A stretch of 64,000 nucleotides of DNA, taken from positions 186,001-250,000 of the forward strand of contig JACJWR010000001.1 in the NCBI GenBank assembly GCA_020637055.1. Direction: 5' to 3'. The stretch's first letter is position 1. Each line of letters opens with the position of its first letter. The position numbers and the translations under genes are program-made. Source of the DNA: Actinomycetota bacterium. GTDB lineage: Bacteria > Actinomycetota > Actinomycetes > S36-B12 > UBA10799. Positions 8,506-16,420 of the stretch are shown here, piece by piece. Under the pieces are notes generated by a model, which was given only the letters and a program-made list of their open reading frames with translations, had not been told where the DNA came from and ran no database searches.

Positions 8506-9702
8506 CTAGTCGGCCACCAGACAAGGCCCGGTGTCCACCGGGACGGTCGCCTGCCCGGCCGCGCGTGACACCTCGCGGAATTGGGCCGCGGTGAGCGCGT
8601 AGCCGACGTCTGGATCCTCCAAAGCCTTGGCGAACACCAGGCCGATGATCGAGCCGTCCTCGGCAACGAGCGGCCCGCCGGAGTTGCCCGGCTGGACCGT
8701 GGCGTTGAGCACGAAAGCCTCGCGCGGCGCTGCCGGTTGACCGTAGATGTCCATCGCAAGCGCTTGACCGGCCGCCAGCGACGCCCGCACGACCGCCCCG
8801 GTGACCGTCAGGTCGCCACCCAGCGGATACCCCACCACAGCCGCCTTGGTCCCGCTGCCCGCCTCGGTGTTCGTCGGGATCGCCGGCAACGGCAGCCCTG
8901 GCACGTAGACCACGGCGACGTCAAGGTCCGGCGCGAAGGCCACCACCTTCCCGCGGTAGGTCTCGCCGTCGCTGGTGGTGATCCTGGGTTCCGGCATCGC
9001 CGCCACCACATGGGCATTGGTGGTGATGTGCTCCGGGGTGGATACGTACCCTGAACCGGTTGCGCCGGTGCCGCAACCCGCCTTGTTACCGGAAACCTTC
9101 ACCACCGAGTCGAGCATGGCGACGACCCCGGGGGTGGTGGCCTCCGCCCCGCTCGGGGCGGTTCGGCCGATGGGTTCGTCGGTGAAACCTCCGACGACGA
9201 TCGGGATCCCGGAATCGGTGACCAGACCGGCGACGTCACTCAGGGCCTGTTTGGCGCCCGCCGGGACGGATTGGTCGACCACGGCCAGCACCGACGAGGT
9301 GCGCACCGCCGACGTCGTGGCGTTCTCCGGCAACGACAGCACGATGGAGGCGATGGCCCACGCCGCAACGATCGCTCCGGCGGCGGCCAGCGCCGCCCCG
9401 AGCAGGCTGTCCAACCAGCGGGCCGGCTCCCACGGCAGCACCTCTCGTGCGTGGCTGCCGAGCAGTGCCCCCAGCGCCTGACCCAACATGCCGGCGATCA
9501 GCACCAGGGCGATCAGCAGGATCGCGGCGAGTGGGCCGTCGGGTGCGACGCCGGCGGTGAGGCCTGGCAACAGTCTCGCGGCGAGCACTGCACCGGCCAG
9601 GAAACCCACAAATCCCAGCAAGCCCTGGATGAAGCCGGTTCGCCAACCCACCATCGCGAAGACCAGCACGGCGGCGATCACCAGCCAGTCCACGACGTTC
9701 AC
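8506..9702 (-). CDS. marP: MarP-like membrane-bound periplasmic serine protease
   Basis: 398 residues. Four transmembrane helices of the CvpA/colicin-V type occupy residues 1-125, followed by a trypsin/HtrA-like protease domain outside the membrane. The triad is visible: His231 (TTNAHVVA), Asp261 (DLDVAVV) and Ser341 (GNSGGPL). Cys210 and Cys394 sit where M. tuberculosis MarP has the Cys214-Cys395 disulfide that controls activity. MarP protects mycobacteria from acid and oxidative stress by activating the peptidoglycan hydrolase RipA. The GTG start overlaps the stop of the preceding NUDIX gene (GTGA), the last link in a tlpA-nudix-marP chain. There is no PDZ domain. Confidence 0.93.
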   Translation of the reverse strand: MNVVDWLVIAAVLVFAMVGWRTGFIQGLLGFVGFLAGAVLAARLLPGLTAGVAPDGPLAAILLIALVLIAGMLGQALGALLGSHAREVLPWEPARWLDSLLGAALAAAGAIVAAWAIASIVLSLPENATTSAVRTSSVLAVVDQSVPAGAKQALSDVAGLVTDSGIPIVVGGFTDEPIGRTAPSGAEATTPGVVAMLDSVVKVSGNKAGCGTGATGSGYVSTPEHITTNAHVVAAMPEPRITTSDGETYRGKVVAFAPDLDVAVVYVPGLPLPAIPTNTEAGSGTKAAVVGYPLGGDLTVTGAVVRASLAAGQALAMDIYGQPAAPREAFVLNATVQPGNSGGPLVAEDGSIIGLVFAKALEDPDVGYALTAAQFREVSRAAGQATVPVDTGPCLVAD

Positions 9703-10346
9703 GTCAACCCCGATTCGATCTCAACTAGGCGGCCGGGAAGCCACGGTCGCTCCCATCCGCCCATTCTGATCAATGCATCGGTCAGTCCGCCGGTGAATCC
9801 CCAAACCACCATCCCGGCGACGTCGAATCCCGGGCCGATGTAGCCGGAGGGGTGGCGCACCCGAACCCGTCGATCCGGATCGGCTAGGTCGGCAATCGGG
9901 ACGCGATGCACGGAGGCCACCTCCGCCTCCTGGGCGGCGACCGGTCCCGGCGTCTCCCACCAGCCGAGCACGGCCGTCACGAGAAAACCGGTCACGGGCA
10001 CCCAGATCGGCGGCAACTCGGCGACGGTCACAACCGACGCCGGATCGACACCGACCTCCTCCTGCGCCTCTCGGAGGGCACAGGCGCGGGCGTCGGCGTC
10101 GGTGGGGTCCTGCGCACCGCCCGGGAAAGCAGGTTGGCCGGAGTGGGACCGCATGGCCGGCGACCGGCGTGTCAGTAACAGGTCAGGGCCGGATTCCCCC
10201 TCACCGAGGAGCATCAGGACCGCCGAAGGCCGACCGGTCTGATCGGGCGGCAGCGCGAATCTGGTGAGGTCGTCGGCGCGGGCGGCGCCCACAGCAAGGG
10301 CGAGGCGCTGCATCCATCCGGGCAGCGGCGAGTCGTGGTCAGCCAT
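9699..10346 (-). CDS. NUDIX hydrolase, CoA pyrophosphatase-like
   Basis: 215-residue NUDIX protein of the NudL/CoA-diphosphatase type that would cleave CoA or related dinucleotide substrates. The core has HSGQPAFPGGAQD followed by ALREAQEEVGVD (REUxEExGU intact). The first Glu of the Nudix box is Asp. Start at ATG 10346, preceded by GGAGG and overlapping the tlpA-like gene by 8 nt; a longer open frame upstream only shadows that gene. The 3' end overlaps marP by GTGA. Position equals Rv3672c. The shared operon with a thiol-oxidoreductase and MarP suggests envelope-stress functions, but the enzyme itself is cytoplasmic. Confidence 0.85.
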   Translation of the reverse strand: MADHDSPLPGWMQRLALAVGAARADDLTRFALPPDQTGRPSAVLMLLGEGESGPDLLLTRRSPAMRSHSGQPAFPGGAQDPTDADARACALREAQEEVGVDPASVVTVAELPPIWVPVTGFLVTAVLGWWETPGPVAAQEAEVASVHRVPIADLADPDRRVRVRHPSGYIGPGFDVAGMVVWGFTGGLTDALIRMGGWERPWLPGRLVEIESGLT

Positions 10347-10983
10347 CGCCCACCTCCACGCCCAGATACCGGGCAACATCATCGCGCAGACTCGCCCGAT
10401 CGGGAATCTGGCCGTAGATGCGATGCACGATGACGCCGTCGGCGTCGACCAGGTAGGTCGCCGGCGGCCCGGCCCAGCCCAGTGGGGCCCGGGTGCTCCC
10501 GGTCGCGTCGAAGACCGAGGCCAGCCCGACCTCGGCGGCGAAGTTGGTGGCCGCGGCACGATCGTCCAGCACGTCGATGCCCAACACGGTCAGCTCGTCC
10601 CCCGCAGCGTCGGCGAGCTCGACCAGCATCGGCATCTCGGCCCGGCACGGAGCGCACCAACTCGCCCACACATTGATCACCGTCGGGCGGGCCGGCAGGC
10701 CGGACAGGACGACGTCGGGACCCGGTCCCAAGCAGGCGAACGAGGAGTCGGGCAGTCCGTCCGGGCCTGCCGTCGCGGCAACGTCGCTGGGTGGGCAGGG
10801 GACACCGACGCGTTCGACCTCACCGGTGCCGACCGAGTCGGAGGCGGGTGAACCACCGACGGTGGTCGGGGTACTGGCCGATTCGGTCGCTTCGCCGGCC
10901 GCCCCCAGGCCATCCTGGGCCCCACATCCGGCCAGCGCCAGGGCGGCCACGGCTGCAGCGGAGAGCGACCCTGCGAGTTTCAC
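10339..10983 (-). CDS. TlpA/ResA-like thioredoxin lipoprotein
   Basis: 214-residue membrane-tethered thiol-disulfide oxidoreductase. It has a lipoprotein signal (ALALAGC, lipobox cysteine about residue 20), a low-complexity Ser/Thr/Gly linker, then a thioredoxin fold with the active site SWCAPCRAEMP and the cis-proline region GPPATYLVD. Proteins of this kind reduce or oxidise exported cysteines, for example in cytochrome c maturation. Start at GTG 10983 is supported by AAGGAGG 6 nt upstream; an ATG further out lies in front of the ribosome site. Downstream it overlaps the NUDIX gene, and upstream lies nth 38 nt away. Position equals Rv3673c. Confidence 0.88.
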   Translation of the reverse strand: MKLAGSLSAAAVAALALAGCGAQDGLGAAGEATESASTPTTVGGSPASDSVGTGEVERVGVPCPPSDVAATAGPDGLPDSSFACLGPGPDVVLSGLPARPTVINVWASWCAPCRAEMPMLVELADAAGDELTVLGIDVLDDRAAATNFAAEVGLASVFDATGSTRAPLGWAGPPATYLVDADGVIVHRIYGQIPDRASLRDDVARYLGVEVGDG

Positions 10984-11021
10984 GGCCACCTCCTTGCGGA
11001 CGTCCATCGTTCGGGCACTTC

Positions 11022-11768
11022 TCACCCGTCGACCTGCTGTGGGCCGCGCGCGATCGCCTCGGCCTGCGCCGGGTCGGTCGGACCGATCCCGTAGGCGGGG
11101 CAGTACCTGGCCACCGGGCACACGCCGCAGGCCGGGCGCCGTGCTTTGCAGCAACGACGGCCGTGGAAGATCAACCGATGCGACAGCATGGTCCATTCCG
11201 ACTTGGGGAAAAGCTCACACAGGTCGCGCTCCACCGCCACCGGGTCGGTGTTGGCGGTCCAGCCCAACCTCCGCGACAGTCTCCCGACGTGCGTGTCCAC
11301 CGTGATGCCGGGGGTGCCGAAGGCATTGCCCAACACCACGTTGGCCGTTTTCCGTCCCACCCCCGGCAAAGTCACCAGCTCCGCCAACGAATCGGGCACC
11401 TGCCCCTCGTGCTCGGCGCAGACGGCCTGGGCCATCCCCTGGATGCTCGCGGCCTTGTTGCGGTAGAAGCCGCACGACTTGATCAGGGTTTCCAACTCGC
11501 CCCGATCGGCCGCCGCGAAATCGGCCGCCGAGCGGTAGCGCCGGAACAGTTCCGGGGTCACCTGGTTGACCCGAACGTCGGTGCACTGGGCACTCAAGAT
11601 TGTGGCGACCAGCAACTGCAACGGTCCGTCGAAGTCGAGTTCGCAGCAGGCATCGGGGTAGGCGGCGGCCAGAATGCGGTTGATCCGGCGGGCGCGTCGT
11701 ACGAGGGCCAGCCGGGATTCTCCCGTGGGGGTTGGACTTGGGTCAAGTCCTGAAGCAGCGCCGGTCAC
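11022..11768 (-). CDS. nth: Endonuclease III (base-excision DNA glycosylase/AP lyase)
   Basis: 248 residues. It removes oxidised pyrimidines and cuts abasic sites. The helix-hairpin-helix LPGVGRKTANVV carries the catalytic Lys, and VDTHVGRL carries the catalytic Asp. The C-terminal 4Fe-4S ligands have the spacing Cx6Cx2Cx5C (CCKARRPACGVCPVARYC). The GTG start at 11768 is 18 nt from the divergent RsiG-like gene. Position equals Rv3674c, at the head of the nth-tlpA-nudix-marP run on this strand. Confidence 0.96.
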   Translation of the reverse strand: MTGAASGLDPSPTPTGESRLALVRRARRINRILAAAYPDACCELDFDGPLQLLVATILSAQCTDVRVNQVTPELFRRYRSAADFAAADRGELETLIKSCGFYRNKAASIQGMAQAVCAEHEGQVPDSLAELVTLPGVGRKTANVVLGNAFGTPGITVDTHVGRLSRRLGWTANTDPVAVERDLCELFPKSEWTMLSHRLIFHGRRCCKARRPACGVCPVARYCPAYGIGPTDPAQAEAIARGPQQVDG

Positions 11769-11786
11769 TGTGCCACCCTATGCACT

Positions 11787-12299
11787 ATGCCCGAGTCCGC
11801 AGACGCCGCACAGCAGCGGGCCCAACGCAAGAAGGCCAGATTGGCGGTGCCCCCACCGGAGCCGTCGGAGGAGTTCTCCGACTACACGCTGGCGGAGTTG
11901 CGCCGGCTCCGGGCCGAACTCACCGACTACGAGACCCGGGTGTCTTACTGGCGACGGTTGGTCCAGGCACGCACCGACCTCGCCCGAGCCGGCCAGCAGC
12001 CGGAGGATCGCGACCGGCTCGCACACGCGTTGGCCGATGCCCCCAGCCGCGGCCGCCGGATCGCCAACCTCGACCTCTTCCCCTCCGACACCACCCCGCC
12101 GCTACCGGAACTCAACGAGCTCTGGGAGTCCGCGCCGCGAGCGGACGAACTCGACGATTACCTCGACCGGCTCGAGCGGATCGAGCGAGACCTCTCGTCG
12201 CATCGACGTGCCCTCCACCAACGTATCGACGCGCTGCACAACGAACTCATCGCCAGGTACCGGGCGGACCCGACGCTGGCCCTGAGCGCACTGCCCTAG
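11787..12299 (+). CDS. rsiG: RsiG-like c-di-GMP-dependent anti-sigma factor
   Basis: 170-residue, mostly helical protein. Two copies of the c-di-GMP signature E(X)3S(X)2R(X)3Q(X)3D known from Streptomyces RsiG can be read. The first is exact (E49, S53, R56, Q60, D64). The second is E133, S137, R140, H144, D148, with His for Gln. The helices are separated by a loop with NLDLFPSD. In Streptomyces, RsiG loaded with c-di-GMP holds the sporulation sigma factor WhiG inactive. No whiG gene is in this window. The gene lies between nth (divergent) and crp (112 nt downstream), where M. tuberculosis has Rv3675. The assignment rests on the motif pair; the partner sigma factor is inferred. Confidence 0.8.
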   Translation: MPESADAAQQRAQRKKARLAVPPPEPSEEFSDYTLAELRRLRAELTDYETRVSYWRRLVQARTDLARAGQQPEDRDRLAHALADAPSRGRRIANLDLFPSDTTPPLPELNELWESAPRADELDDYLDRLERIERDLSSHRRALHQRIDALHNELIARYRADPTLALSALP

Positions 12300-12411
12300 G
12301 GCATCGTCGGCTGCGGGCGACAGTCCGTCGGCGATTCCCGTTCCCGCAGGGGAGGCAACGGGGCCGGGAACGTGCTACTCATTGAGCACACCCGAGAGGA
12401 GTCCTGGCCAC

Positions 12412-13086
12412 ATGGACGACGTTCTTAGTTCCGCCCCGCTGTTCGCCGCGCTCGATGCGGAGGCGTCCGCGGCGTTGCGGGCATCGATGGAGAACACCAC
12501 CATCGCCAAGGGCGACGTCCTCTTCCACGAGGGGCAACTCGGTGACCGGATGTACATCATCACCGGCGGCAAGGTCAAACTCGGCCACACTGCGCCGGAC
12601 GGACGCGAAAGCATTCTGGCGATCCTGGGTCCGGGGGAACTGCTCGGTGAGCTTTCGCTGTTCGACCCCGGCCCGAGGACGGCGACCGCGGTGGCGCTCA
12701 CCGATCTCACCGCGCTCGGTCTGGGGCACGCCGCTCTGCGCCCGTGGCTGACCGGCCGTCCCGAGGTCGCCGAATCGCTGCTTCAGGCCCTGGCCCAGCG
12801 CCTGCGCCGCACCAACGACGCGTTGGCCGACCTGGTGTTCTCGGACGTCCCGGGACGGGTGGCCAAAGCACTGCTCGAGTTGGGGGACAAGTTCGGCCAG
12901 CAGATGCCAGACGGCGTGCACGTCACCCACGACATGACGCAAGAGGAACTGGCCCAGTTGGTGGGTGCCTCGCGGGAAACCGTCAACAAGGCGCTGGCCG
13001 ATTTCGCCACCCGGGGTTGGATCAAGCTGGAGTCCCGCTCAGTCGTCCTGATCGACACCGAGCGACTCGCCCGCCGCTCCCGCTGA
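12412..13086 (+). CDS. crp: Crp/Fnr-family transcription regulator
   Basis: 224-residue cAMP-receptor-type regulator, orthologous in position to Rv3676 (Crp) and GlxR. The cyclic-nucleotide-binding jelly roll has the phosphate cassette LGELSLFDPGPRTATAVAL (about residues 78-96, with Glu, Arg and Thr as expected for cAMP). The C-terminal winged helix has MTQEELAQLVGASRETVNKALADF as the recognition region. ATG 12412 fits the conserved N-terminus MDDVL; GAGAGGAG lies rather far upstream. An 8-bp inverted repeat CGTTCCCG / CGGGAACG (12339-12346, 12365-12372) sits in the leader. The last 48 nt overlap the convergent metallo-beta-lactamase gene. Confidence 0.92.
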   Translation: MDDVLSSAPLFAALDAEASAALRASMENTTIAKGDVLFHEGQLGDRMYIITGGKVKLGHTAPDGRESILAILGPGELLGELSLFDPGPRTATAVALTDLTALGLGHAALRPWLTGRPEVAESLLQALAQRLRRTNDALADLVFSDVPGRVAKALLELGDKFGQQMPDGVHVTHDMTQEELAQLVGASRETVNKALADFATRGWIKLESRSVVLIDTERLARRSR

Positions 13087-13962
13087 CGCTTCCCGGTCGC
13101 CCTGCTCCACCAGATATCGCACCTGCGCCCGCACGCTCAACGCCGCGGCCGGCCACAACTGCCGTGGCACCTCGGCGTACACGGTCTCGACCACGCGGCG
13201 GACCACCTCATCGAGATCGTCCTGCCGAATCGACGCCGCCGAAAGGTCCAGCTCGGCCAGCACCGCCGCCACGGCCGCGAGGCGTTCCCGCCGGTGGCCG
13301 ACATAGAGATCCAGCCGCTCCACCGGATCGTCGATCACGGGACCATGTCCCGGCAAGAGGGCGGAGACTCCGCCGGCGGCCGCCCGCCGACGCAGCCGCT
13401 GCAGCGACTCCAGGTAGTCGGCGAGCCGCCCGTCCGGATGAGCCACCACCGTGGTGCCGCGCCCCAGGACGGTGTCCCCGGTCAGCAGGTACGCACCGGC
13501 GGCGAACGTCACCGAGTCCGACGAGTGTCCCGGGGTGGCCACCACCTCGACCGTCATCCCCGCCGCGCTGAACACCTCCTGATCGGTCAGCGGCGCACCG
13601 GTGCACCAGTCCGGAGCACTCGCCCGCAGCGGCGCGTCCACCTGTCCGGCGAATTCCCGGGCCAGTTCACTGTGGTCGAGGTGCGAATGCGTGAGGAGCA
13701 CCGCCTCCACCCCCAATCCTCGTTCCCGCAGCACCGCGGAGATGGTCGCCGCGTGTGCGGTCAAGGATGGGCCGGGATCTATCACGACCGCTGCCGAGTC
13801 GCTGGGTCGGTGGAGCACCCAGGTGTTGGTGCCATCCAAGGTCATGGGCCCCGGGTTCTCCGCCCTGATCCGCAGCACACCGGCGGCCACCTCCGTCAAC
13901 TCGCTACCGCCGGCGATCGGTTCGCCCGGCGCAGCCTCCACGGAATCCCGGTCCGGGCTCAC
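13039..13962 (-). CDS. Metallo-beta-lactamase-fold hydrolase (LACTB2/glyoxalase II-like)
   Basis: 307 residues. The metal-binding motif THSHLDH, the downstream GHSSDS and LLTGDTVLG, and the late HGP motif mark a dinuclear-zinc MBL hydrolase of the glyoxalase II / LACTB2 type. The C-terminal 60 residues are the helical domain usual for LACTB2-like enzymes. The true substrate is not evident. Start at GTG 13962, preceded by GGAGG and overlapping the stop of the NUDIX gene (GTGA). The 3' end overlaps crp on the other strand by 48 nt. It belongs to the co-oriented chain DUF4177-RidA-NUDIX-MBL. Position equals Rv3677c. Confidence 0.87.
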   Translation of the reverse strand: MSPDRDSVEAAPGEPIAGGSELTEVAAGVLRIRAENPGPMTLDGTNTWVLHRPSDSAAVVIDPGPSLTAHAATISAVLRERGLGVEAVLLTHSHLDHSELAREFAGQVDAPLRASAPDWCTGAPLTDQEVFSAAGMTVEVVATPGHSSDSVTFAAGAYLLTGDTVLGRGTTVVAHPDGRLADYLESLQRLRRRAAAGGVSALLPGHGPVIDDPVERLDLYVGHRRERLAAVAAVLAELDLSAASIRQDDLDEVVRRVVETVYAEVPRQLWPAAALSVRAQVRYLVEQGDREASAGAAGESLGVDQDD

Positions 13963-14705
13963 TTGGCACCTCCGACCGGTGGGTTGACACGCCAATCGGA
14001 CGGCAGGCCTACCTCGGCCGGATCAGTCACCACTCGACCTACCTCGCAATCGCGCAATTCCCAGCCGAAACCGGTTGCGGTCCGAACCGGCGCGGGCATC
14101 AGGGGCACCACCTTCAGTTGCGCCAGCCCGGCCAGCGCCGCGGGCACCGAATCGAACTCCGAGATCAGGTGCAGGGCAGCCAGGGTGGGCGGCAACAACC
14201 CGATCCGACCATCCTCCGCCTGCTGCAGCGCCAACGACGGGCGCAGCCACTCCGCCGAACTGGCCTCGGTGCCCACGATCTCCGGTTCGACACCGGGGGG
14301 CAGGGCGGCGGCGAAGAAGTCCGTGTCGTGCCGGTGCGGCAGCACCTCCGGGGTGATCCAACGAGCGAACCTCACCAGATCCGGTTCGACCGAGGCGTCG
14401 ACCCCGGACCGCAGGTCGACACCGGTCTCCTCGGCGAGTTCCCGCAGCGCGGCGGCCCTCGTGGTGGCCGCCGACTCGACGGCGCCGTCGCGCGGCTCCA
14501 CCCCACCGCCGGGGAAGACGTGCATCTCCGCCGCGGCCGCCATGGTCGGCGAACGGCGCAACAGGTAGACCGTGAGATCTCCCGTATCTTCGCGCAACAG
14601 GGCGACGGTTGCGGCCCGACGCGGCCTCGGCGGCCGCCAGACCCGGTAGTCCTGATCGACCACGGCGCGGAGACGCTCCGCGACCGTGGGCAGCGGTTCC
14701 CTCAT
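13959..14705 (-). CDS. NUDIX hydrolase with inserted Nudix box (NUDT19-like)
   Basis: 248-residue NUDIX protein. The box is stretched: GGGVEPRDG is followed after a dozen extra residues by ALRELAEETGVDL. This is the pattern of NUDT19-like CoA or ADP-ribose diphosphatases. Start at ATG 14705, which overlaps the RidA stop codon (ATGA); the frame open further upstream only shadows RidA. The last codons overlap the MBL gene by GTGA. No substrate can be assigned with confidence. It is absent from the M. tuberculosis block as I recall it, so it may be an addition to this operon. Confidence 0.78.
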   Translation of the reverse strand: MREPLPTVAERLRAVVDQDYRVWRPPRPRRAATVALLREDTGDLTVYLLRRSPTMAAAAEMHVFPGGGVEPRDGAVESAATTRAAALRELAEETGVDLRSGVDASVEPDLVRFARWITPEVLPHRHDTDFFAAALPPGVEPEIVGTEASSAEWLRPSLALQQAEDGRIGLLPPTLAALHLISEFDSVPAALAGLAQLKVVPLMPAPVRTATGFGWELRDCEVGRVVTDPAEVGLPSDWRVNPPVGGAK

Positions 14706-15184
14706 CCCAACCCGGCAACCGCGAAGATCGCCTCGACTTCCACCGAGGCGCCGCGCGGCAACGCGGCCACGCCCACCGCGCTGCGCGCATGGGGCAGGTC
14801 GAAGGCCGCGCCGAATACCGCAGACGCGCCGTCGGCGACCAGTGGAAGTTCGACGAAACCCGGCAGCGCCGCGACGAACACGGTCACCTTGACCGGCCGG
14901 AGCAGTTCGGTCTCCGCGGCGACGCCGAAAGCGGCGGCGATCGCACTCAACGCCGCCCGACCTGCGTCCGCCGCCGCCTGCTGCGTGCTCATCCCACCGT
15001 TGCCGACGGTCCCGGCGCTGAGCACGCCATCGACGATGGGCAACTGGCCGGCGGTGTAGATCGTGTCCGGGGTCCGTACCGCGGGTCGATAGTCGGCCAA
15101 CGGTGGATTCACGGTCGGCAGGATCATGCCTGCGGAGTCGAGTGCCGCCACTACCGCCGCGCGATCCCGTCCACGGTGGGTCAT
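14702..15184 (-). CDS. RidA/YjgF-family protein
   Basis: 160-residue RidA-superfamily protein. Family members deaminate reactive 2-aminoacrylate and related enamines released by PLP enzymes. The C-terminal motif HARSAVGVAALPRGASVEVE contains the conserved Arg of the substrate pocket. The protein is somewhat longer than the 130-residue core and carries Ala-rich helices, as in the LACTB2-associated subgroup. Both ends overlap neighbours by ATGA (DUF4177 gene before, NUDIX after), so the four genes are one translational unit. Position equals Rv3678c. Confidence 0.85.
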   Translation of the reverse strand: MTHRGRDRAAVVAALDSAGMILPTVNPPLADYRPAVRTPDTIYTAGQLPIVDGVLSAGTVGNGGMSTQQAAADAGRAALSAIAAAFGVAAETELLRPVKVTVFVAALPGFVELPLVADGASAVFGAAFDLPHARSAVGVAALPRGASVEVEAIFAVAGLG

Positions 15185-15336
15185 GGGCGCGGCCGCTTGA
15201 AATAGGCCACCAGGGACTCTGGGTTCGGGCCGGGCACGATCTGCACAAGCTCCCAACCGTCAAGGCCGAAGTTGTCCAGAATCGCTTTCGTGTTGTGAAT
15301 CAGCAAAGGCGCGGTGAGGTACTCCCAAGTCGTCAT
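15181..15336 (-). CDS. DUF4177-type small protein
   Basis: 51 residues, MTTWEYLTAPLL at the start and GWELVQIVPG in the middle, typical of the small DUF4177 family found beside RidA in actinobacteria (Rv3678A position). No function is known. No Shine-Dalgarno is visible. A TAGGCT box ends 8 nt before the ATG, suggesting a leaderless or nearly leaderless transcript that starts this operon. Stop and next ATG overlap. Confidence 0.8.
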   Translation of the reverse strand: MTTWEYLTAPLLIHNTKAILDNFGLDGWELVQIVPGPNPESLVAYFKRPRP

Positions 15337-15344
15337 ACTGCACA

Positions 15345-15372
15345 AGCCTATTGCCCGTCGGCGGGCTAGGCT
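15345..15372. promoter_or_regulatory. Divergent pair of TAGGCT -10 boxes with leaderless spacing
   Basis: On the minus strand TAGGCT (15350-15345) stands 8 nt before the ATG of the DUF4177 gene. On the plus strand the identical TAGGCT (15367-15372) stands 7 nt before GTG 15380. Neither gene has a Shine-Dalgarno. The 43 nt between the two start codons therefore appear to hold two back-to-back promoters starting transcription at or next to the start codons. Confidence 0.6.
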
Positions 15373-15379
15373 CGCCAGT

Positions 15380-16420
15380 GTGGCAGCGATGAACCTGGAG
15401 TCCGTCGGCCGTTGGGCCGACCTCTCCGAGGCCCGAATGCACGTGGTCTCCGGCAAGGGCGGAACCGGAAAGACGACCGTCGCGGCGGCGCTCGCGCTCG
15501 CGCTCGCCGCCGGCGGCAAACGAACGCTGCTGCTCGAGGTCGAGGGCCGGCAGGGACTCGCCAGGGTGTTCGACGTGCCCCCGCTGCCCTATGAGGAACG
15601 CAAGGTTGCCATCGCACCGCACGGCGGCGATGTGATCGCGTTGGCGGTCGACCCGGAAGCCGCTCTGCTCGAATATCTCGAGCTCTTCTACAACATGCGG
15701 CGGGCGGGCAACGCGCTGCGCCGCCTCGGCGCGATCGACTTCGCCACCACCATCGCCCCTGGCGTGCGTGACGTCTTGCTCACCGGCAAGGCGATGGAAG
15801 CCACCAAGCGCAAGGACGGGCAAGGCCGTTTCGTCTACGACGCGGTGGTGATGGACGCCCCGCCCACCGGCCGGGTGACCCGCTTCCTCAACGTGAACAG
15901 CGAGGTCGCGGGGCTGGCGAAGGTGGGTCCGATCAGGAACCAGGCCGACACCGTGATGGGCGTCATCAAGTCGCGCATCACCACTGTCCACCTGGTCACC
16001 CTGCTGGAGGAGATGCCGGTGCAGGAGACGGTGGACGGCATCGCCGAACTCCGAGCCGCGGAACTGCCGGTGGGAGGGATCTTCGTGAACATGGTGCGGC
16101 AGCCGCTGCTGCCGCCGGAGGCACTCGCCGCCGCGGCCACCGGGTCGCTGGACAAGAGCCGGATCGCGCAGGGCTTGGTCGATGCCGGACTGGCCCCGCC
16201 GAGCGGCAAGCGCAGCACCCGGGTGTCGGCCTGGGCGGATGCGCTGGCCCACGAAGCGTCCGAACACGCCGAGCGGGTGGCCCTGGAGACGCAGGAGCGC
16301 ACGCGTCTGCAGGCCACCGGTCGCCCGATGATCGAGTTGCCCTACCTCGCCGAGGGCATCGACGTCGGTGCCCTCTACACGTTGGCCGCCCACATGCATG
16401 AGAACGGAGTCGGCGAATGA
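15380..16420 (+). CDS. ArsA/Get3-like ATPase, first of pair (Rv3679-like)
   Basis: 346-residue P-loop ATPase of the ArsA/Get3 class with Walker A VSGKGGTGKTT (residues 24-34). Switch regions include VVMDAPPTGR. Unlike arsenite pumps there is no metal-binding Cys triplet and no arsB or arsR nearby. It matches the mycobacterial pair Rv3679-Rv3680, anion-transporting-ATPase homologues implicated in stress tolerance and compared with the eukaryotic Get3 tail-anchor factor. GTG 15380 or ATG 15389 may be the start; the first is 7 nt after a TAGGCT box. The end overlaps the second ATPase gene by ATGA, so the two subunits are made in equal amounts and probably form a heterodimer. Confidence 0.88.
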   Translation: MAAMNLESVGRWADLSEARMHVVSGKGGTGKTTVAAALALALAAGGKRTLLLEVEGRQGLARVFDVPPLPYEERKVAIAPHGGDVIALAVDPEAALLEYLELFYNMRRAGNALRRLGAIDFATTIAPGVRDVLLTGKAMEATKRKDGQGRFVYDAVVMDAPPTGRVTRFLNVNSEVAGLAKVGPIRNQADTVMGVIKSRITTVHLVTLLEEMPVQETVDGIAELRAAELPVGGIFVNMVRQPLLPPEALAAAATGSLDKSRIAQGLVDAGLAPPSGKRSTRVSAWADALAHEASEHAERVALETQERTRLQATGRPMIELPYLAEGIDVGALYTLAAHMHENGVGE

